From positions 1 through 7,933 of the forward strand of contig JAAYUP010000079.1 of the NCBI GenBank assembly GCA_012517635.1: a DNA stretch of 7,933 bases, given 5' to 3'. The position numbers were made by a program, and so were the translations under genes. The DNA comes from Candidatus Atribacter alterifermentans (GTDB taxonomy: Bacteria > Atribacterota > Atribacteria > Atribacterales > Atribacteraceae). The notes under the pieces are model-generated. The model was not told the origin of the DNA, did not search any database, and saw only the letters and a list, made by a program, of their open reading frames with translations. Of this stretch, positions 5,925-7,933 are shown piece after piece; within the stretch, counting starts at the first letter, position 1, and every line of letters begins with the position of its first letter.

Positions 5925-6758
5925 TTATTTTATTGCTCCCATAGTAAGACCTTTAACTAAATTTTTCTGGGCTAAAGCTGTAAATAAAATCATGGGAGCC
6001 ATAGCTAATACTCCAGCTGCAGCCATATGACTCCACATGATACCTGTTTCTCGGATGAAACCAGTTAAAGCAACAGGTACAGTCTGAGCACGAGTTCCAG
6101 TTAATATTAAAGCAAAAAGAAATTCATTCCACGAAAAAATAAAAGTGAATATACCGGTTGCAGCTAAACCAGGGGCAATTAGAGGAAGAGCAATTCGAAA
6201 AAAAGCATTATAAGTTGAACATCCATCAACCATTGCACTTTCTTCAATCTCACGAGGTATTTCACGAAAAAAACTTCGTAACAACCAAACGGCAAATGGA
6301 ATATTAAAGGTAAAATAAGCAATAATTAAAGCATAATGAGTATCCAATAACTTTAAAGTTCGCATAATGATAAATATTGGTATGATTGAAGCTACTGGAG
6401 GTGTCATACGAATAGAGAGAATCCAAAACGATAAATCTTTTGATCGGCGAAACTGAAATCGAGAGAGACCATATGCAGCCATTGATCCGATAAAAAGTGC
6501 AAGAAAAGTACTGACCATAGCTACAATAAAACTGTTTAATAAATAGTTACCGAAAGGAATGAGGTTAAAAATTTCACGATAATTAGTTCCAATTGGCTGA
6601 AAAATCCATACCGGTGGATACCGAAGAGCATCAACATTTTTTTTAATAGACGTTAAAAAAAGCATTATGGGAGGAAAAAGAATAAAAGCAAAAACTACAA
6701 TGGTTATGATGGTTAATAAAATAGAAATAACCTTTTTCTGATAAAGAGAGGTAATCAT
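5925..6758 (-). CDS. Carbohydrate ABC transporter permease, MalG/UgpE type (CUT1)
   Basis: A 277-residue inner-membrane permease, normal length for the MalG-like half of a CUT1 sugar importer. Six membrane segments can be seen, at about residues 11-36, 73-97, 109-132, 141-163, 190-218 and 245-263. The cytoplasmic EAA loop that contacts the ATPase is EESAMVDGCSTYNAFFRIALPL (from residue 172), with the usual D-G at 178-179 and Cys180 in place of the common Ala. SWNEFLFALILT (209-220) and the terminal KGLTMGAIK are typical of the family. Start ATG 6758 overlaps the stop of the upstream permease gene (ATGA, 4 bp) and has AGGTGA six bases before it, which indicates translational coupling. No ATPase gene follows; such systems often share one MsmK/UgpC-like ATPase encoded elsewhere. 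The substrate is a sugar or glycoside by family and context, not further defined. Confidence 0.94.
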   Translation of the reverse strand: MITSLYQKKVISILLTIITIVVFAFILFPPIMLFLTSIKKNVDALRYPPVWIFQPIGTNYREIFNLIPFGNYLLNSFIVAMVSTFLALFIGSMAAYGLSRFQFRRSKDLSFWILSIRMTPPVASIIPIFIIMRTLKLLDTHYALIIAYFTFNIPFAVWLLRSFFREIPREIEESAMVDGCSTYNAFFRIALPLIAPGLAATGIFTFIFSWNEFLFALILTGTRAQTVPVALTGFIRETGIMWSHMAAAGVLAMAPMILFTALAQKNLVKGLTMGAIK

Positions 6759-7636
6759 GATTCTTCACCTGAGCGATAGTATTTAAGAAAAAATTGAGTA
6801 ATTACAAAAACTATGAGAAAAAGGATATAGGAAAGCGCTGAAGCACGTCCCATATGAAAAAACTTAAATCCATACTTATAAGTATATAAACTTAATAATT
6901 CAGTACTTAAGCCTGGTCCGCCCTTGGTAAGGACAAATATCAAATCAAAGGTTTTAAAGGCATCCATAACTCGCAAAAGCAAAGCAACAATAAGCGTAGG
7001 AAGAAGCAAGGGAAAGGTAATATAACGAAATAATTGAAGAGGAGAAGCTCCATCAACAATTGAAGCTTCAAAAGGTTCTCGAGGCAGCGATTGTAATCCA
7101 GCTAATAAAATAAGAGCTATAAAGGGAGTCCATTCCCAAATATCAGCCAAAATTACTGAAGGAAGTGCTAGATTGGGGTCTCCTAACCAGTTTAACTTTT
7201 GAAACCCAAACAACTCCAAGAAGTAATTTAATGTTCCCAACTCAGGATTATAAAGCAAACGCCATATTATTCCCACTACTACAGGAGTCATGGTTGTTGG
7301 AATAACTAAAATGGTTCGCAAAACGCCAACCTTTTTAATTGGTCGATTAAGAAGCAAAGCAATACCAAGCCCAATAATAATTTCAAGGCCAACTGCAACT
7401 GTGATATAAACCAAGGTTACTCGAAGAGAAGTATAAAAATCGGGATCTTGAAAAAAAGTATAATAATAATTCCTTAAACCAACAAATTTCCAATTCCCAC
7501 CCCGCATTAAGTTCCATTCGGATAAACTAATACCAATAGAATAAATCATTGGAAAAATAACGATTAAAAATAAAATAATAATTGCGGGGCCGATAAAAAT
7601 TATTGGTGCTATTTTTTCCAATTTTTTAAAAACCAT
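6755..7636 (-). CDS. Carbohydrate ABC transporter permease, MalF/UgpA type (CUT1)
   Basis: A 293-residue inner-membrane permease that would pair with the MalG-type protein encoded directly downstream. Hydrophobic segments lie at about residues 9-34, 71-97, 107-126, 159-183, 209-229 and 266-285 (from ATG 7636). The EAA loop EASIVDGASPLQLFRYITFPLLLPT starts near residue 190 and matches the CUT1 consensus well; LTKGGPG (236-242) is also family-typical. Start ATG 7636 has GGTGAGG (7646-7652) nine bases upstream; the frame is open to TTG 7654, but that would begin within the ribosome site. The substrate-binding protein gene, normally just upstream, is not seen in the 297 bp before the window edge. 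Those bases contain structured repeats instead. No convincing promoter is visible directly upstream, so transcription probably starts beyond the window. Confidence 0.94.
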   Translation of the reverse strand: MVFKKLEKIAPIIFIGPAIIILFLIVIFPMIYSIGISLSEWNLMRGGNWKFVGLRNYYYTFFQDPDFYTSLRVTLVYITVAVGLEIIIGLGIALLLNRPIKKVGVLRTILVIPTTMTPVVVGIIWRLLYNPELGTLNYFLELFGFQKLNWLGDPNLALPSVILADIWEWTPFIALILLAGLQSLPREPFEASIVDGASPLQLFRYITFPLLLPTLIVALLLRVMDAFKTFDLIFVLTKGGPGLSTELLSLYTYKYGFKFFHMGRASALSYILFLIVFVITQFFLKYYRSGEES

Positions 7637-7720
7637 CTCTTCGTCCCTCACCAATTTAGGTTAAATGAATCCTATGGTTGCCCAATTTTTTAGTCTATCC
7701 TGAAAATATCATTAAATGAA

Positions 7721-7749
7721 TTCCCCCATTGAGGGGGTTAGGGGGGTGT
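7721..7749. repeat. Short C5/G5 hairpin with G-run, probable dispersed-repeat fragment
   Basis: CCCCC (7723-7727) and GGGGG (7733-7737) can form a 5-bp hairpin with loop ATTGA, and a further GGGGGG run follows at 7741-7746. Such G/C runs stand out sharply against the AT-rich surroundings. From memory, similar C5-ATTGAG5-TTAG6 sequences recur as dispersed repeats in various bacterial genomes; other copies cannot be checked here. On the minus strand it lies in the region just upstream of the MalF-type permease. Confidence 0.45.
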
Positions 7750-7759
7750 GCCTTTCATC

Positions 7760-7888
7760 TGTCATCCTGAGCCCTCGCTTTTTGAGGGCGTGAGGATCTC
7801 ATCTTTTTATATTTAATTTTGGAAAAGATTTAAAAGGATGAGATTCTCACGTCGTCCGGTCAAAGACACCGGACTCCTCAGAATGACA
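7760..7888. repeat. 129-bp cloverleaf-like inverted-repeat element (REP/MITE type)
   Basis: Four nested symmetric parts are visible. The outer arms TGTCATCCTGAG (7760-7771) and CTCAGAATGACA (7877-7888) pair with one G-T wobble. Just inside each arm is a small hairpin with a 7-nt loop: GCCCTC/GAGGGC (7771-7776 with 7784-7789) and GTCCGGT/ACCGGAC (7854-7860 with 7868-7874). The inner arms GTGAGGATCTCATC (7790-7803) and GATGAGATTCTCAC (7837-7850) pair with one mismatch around a 33-nt AT-rich loop. The whole folds as a four-way cloverleaf. There is no coding frame and no obvious target-site duplication. The GTCATCCTGAG/AGAATGACA ends resemble dispersed repeats known from many bacterial genomes (from memory). 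A non-autonomous mobile element or mRNA-stabilising structure are the main options. Confidence 0.75.
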
Positions 7889-7895
7889 AACTTGG

Positions 7896-7933
7896 GTGGC
7901 AGAGATTGCCACGTCACTCCGTTTCTCGCAATA
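7896..7933. repeat. Partial second repeat unit, cut by window edge
   Basis: GTGGCA (7896-7901) and TGCCAC (7907-7912) form a 6-bp hairpin with loop GAGAT, followed by CGTCACTCCGTTTCTCGCAAT up to the edge. The wording GAGATTGCCACGTC...CTCGCAAT resembles another widespread dispersed repeat whose far end reads like ATTGCGAG (from memory). It starts 7 bp after the cloverleaf element, so the two repeat types are adjacent. The rest of the unit lies outside the window. Confidence 0.5.

Noticed and set aside
7721..7933. CRISPR array at the right edge
   Set aside because: There are no regularly spaced identical direct repeats; the units are inverted repeats of different sequence.
1..7933. tRNA, rRNA or riboswitch genes
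   Set aside because: I saw no tRNA-like T-loop/acceptor pattern, rRNA stretch or known riboswitch core; the cloverleaf element at 7760-7888 folds like a junction but has no tRNA signature bases.

Overview
The window is AT-rich chromosomal DNA from an anaerobe-like bacterium. It carries a carbohydrate-utilisation locus: a sugar-responsive regulator, four soluble sugar- or one-carbon-type enzymes and two permeases of a sugar ABC transporter. The gene mix (Gfo/Idh/MocA oxidoreductase, xylose-isomerase-like TIM barrel, fucose-isomerase-like protein, URO-D-like methyltransferase, CUT1 permeases without their own ATPase) and the low GC content fit Atribacterota, Thermotogota or clostridial relatives. 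This is an inference from style; no marker gene is present.

Layout. Positions 1-385 (-) hold the N-terminal part of a GntR/HutC regulator, with a clear promoter and a DasR/NagR-like operator just upstream. Positions 533-3050 (-) hold two co-directional genes 34 bp apart: a FucI/AraA-like isomerase homologue and, downstream of it, a Gfo/Idh/MocA dehydrogenase. A divergent intergenic region of about 270 bp contains two palindromes. Positions 3321-4283 (+) hold a sugar epimerase/isomerase with the full E-D-H-E metal site. An 18-bp-stem hairpin serves as a probable bidirectional terminator between this gene and the convergent URO-D-family gene (4340-5572, -). After about 350 bp of AT-rich non-coding DNA come a MalG-type and a MalF-type permease (5925-7636, -), overlapping by 4 bp. 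The right edge (7721-7933) contains no gene. It is a cluster of structured repeats, including a 129-bp cloverleaf-like inverted repeat and part of another unit.

How it may work. The transporter would import a sugar or glycoside; its substrate-binding protein and ATPase are outside the window. The dehydrogenase, the epimerase and the isomerase-like protein would oxidise and rearrange it. The regulator would repress itself, and perhaps the locus, until an effector binds. The role of the URO-D-like protein is unclear. It keeps a methyltransferase-type zinc site, so demethylation of a methylated substrate is possible, but no corrinoid protein is in view. The actual substrate cannot be read from the sequence.
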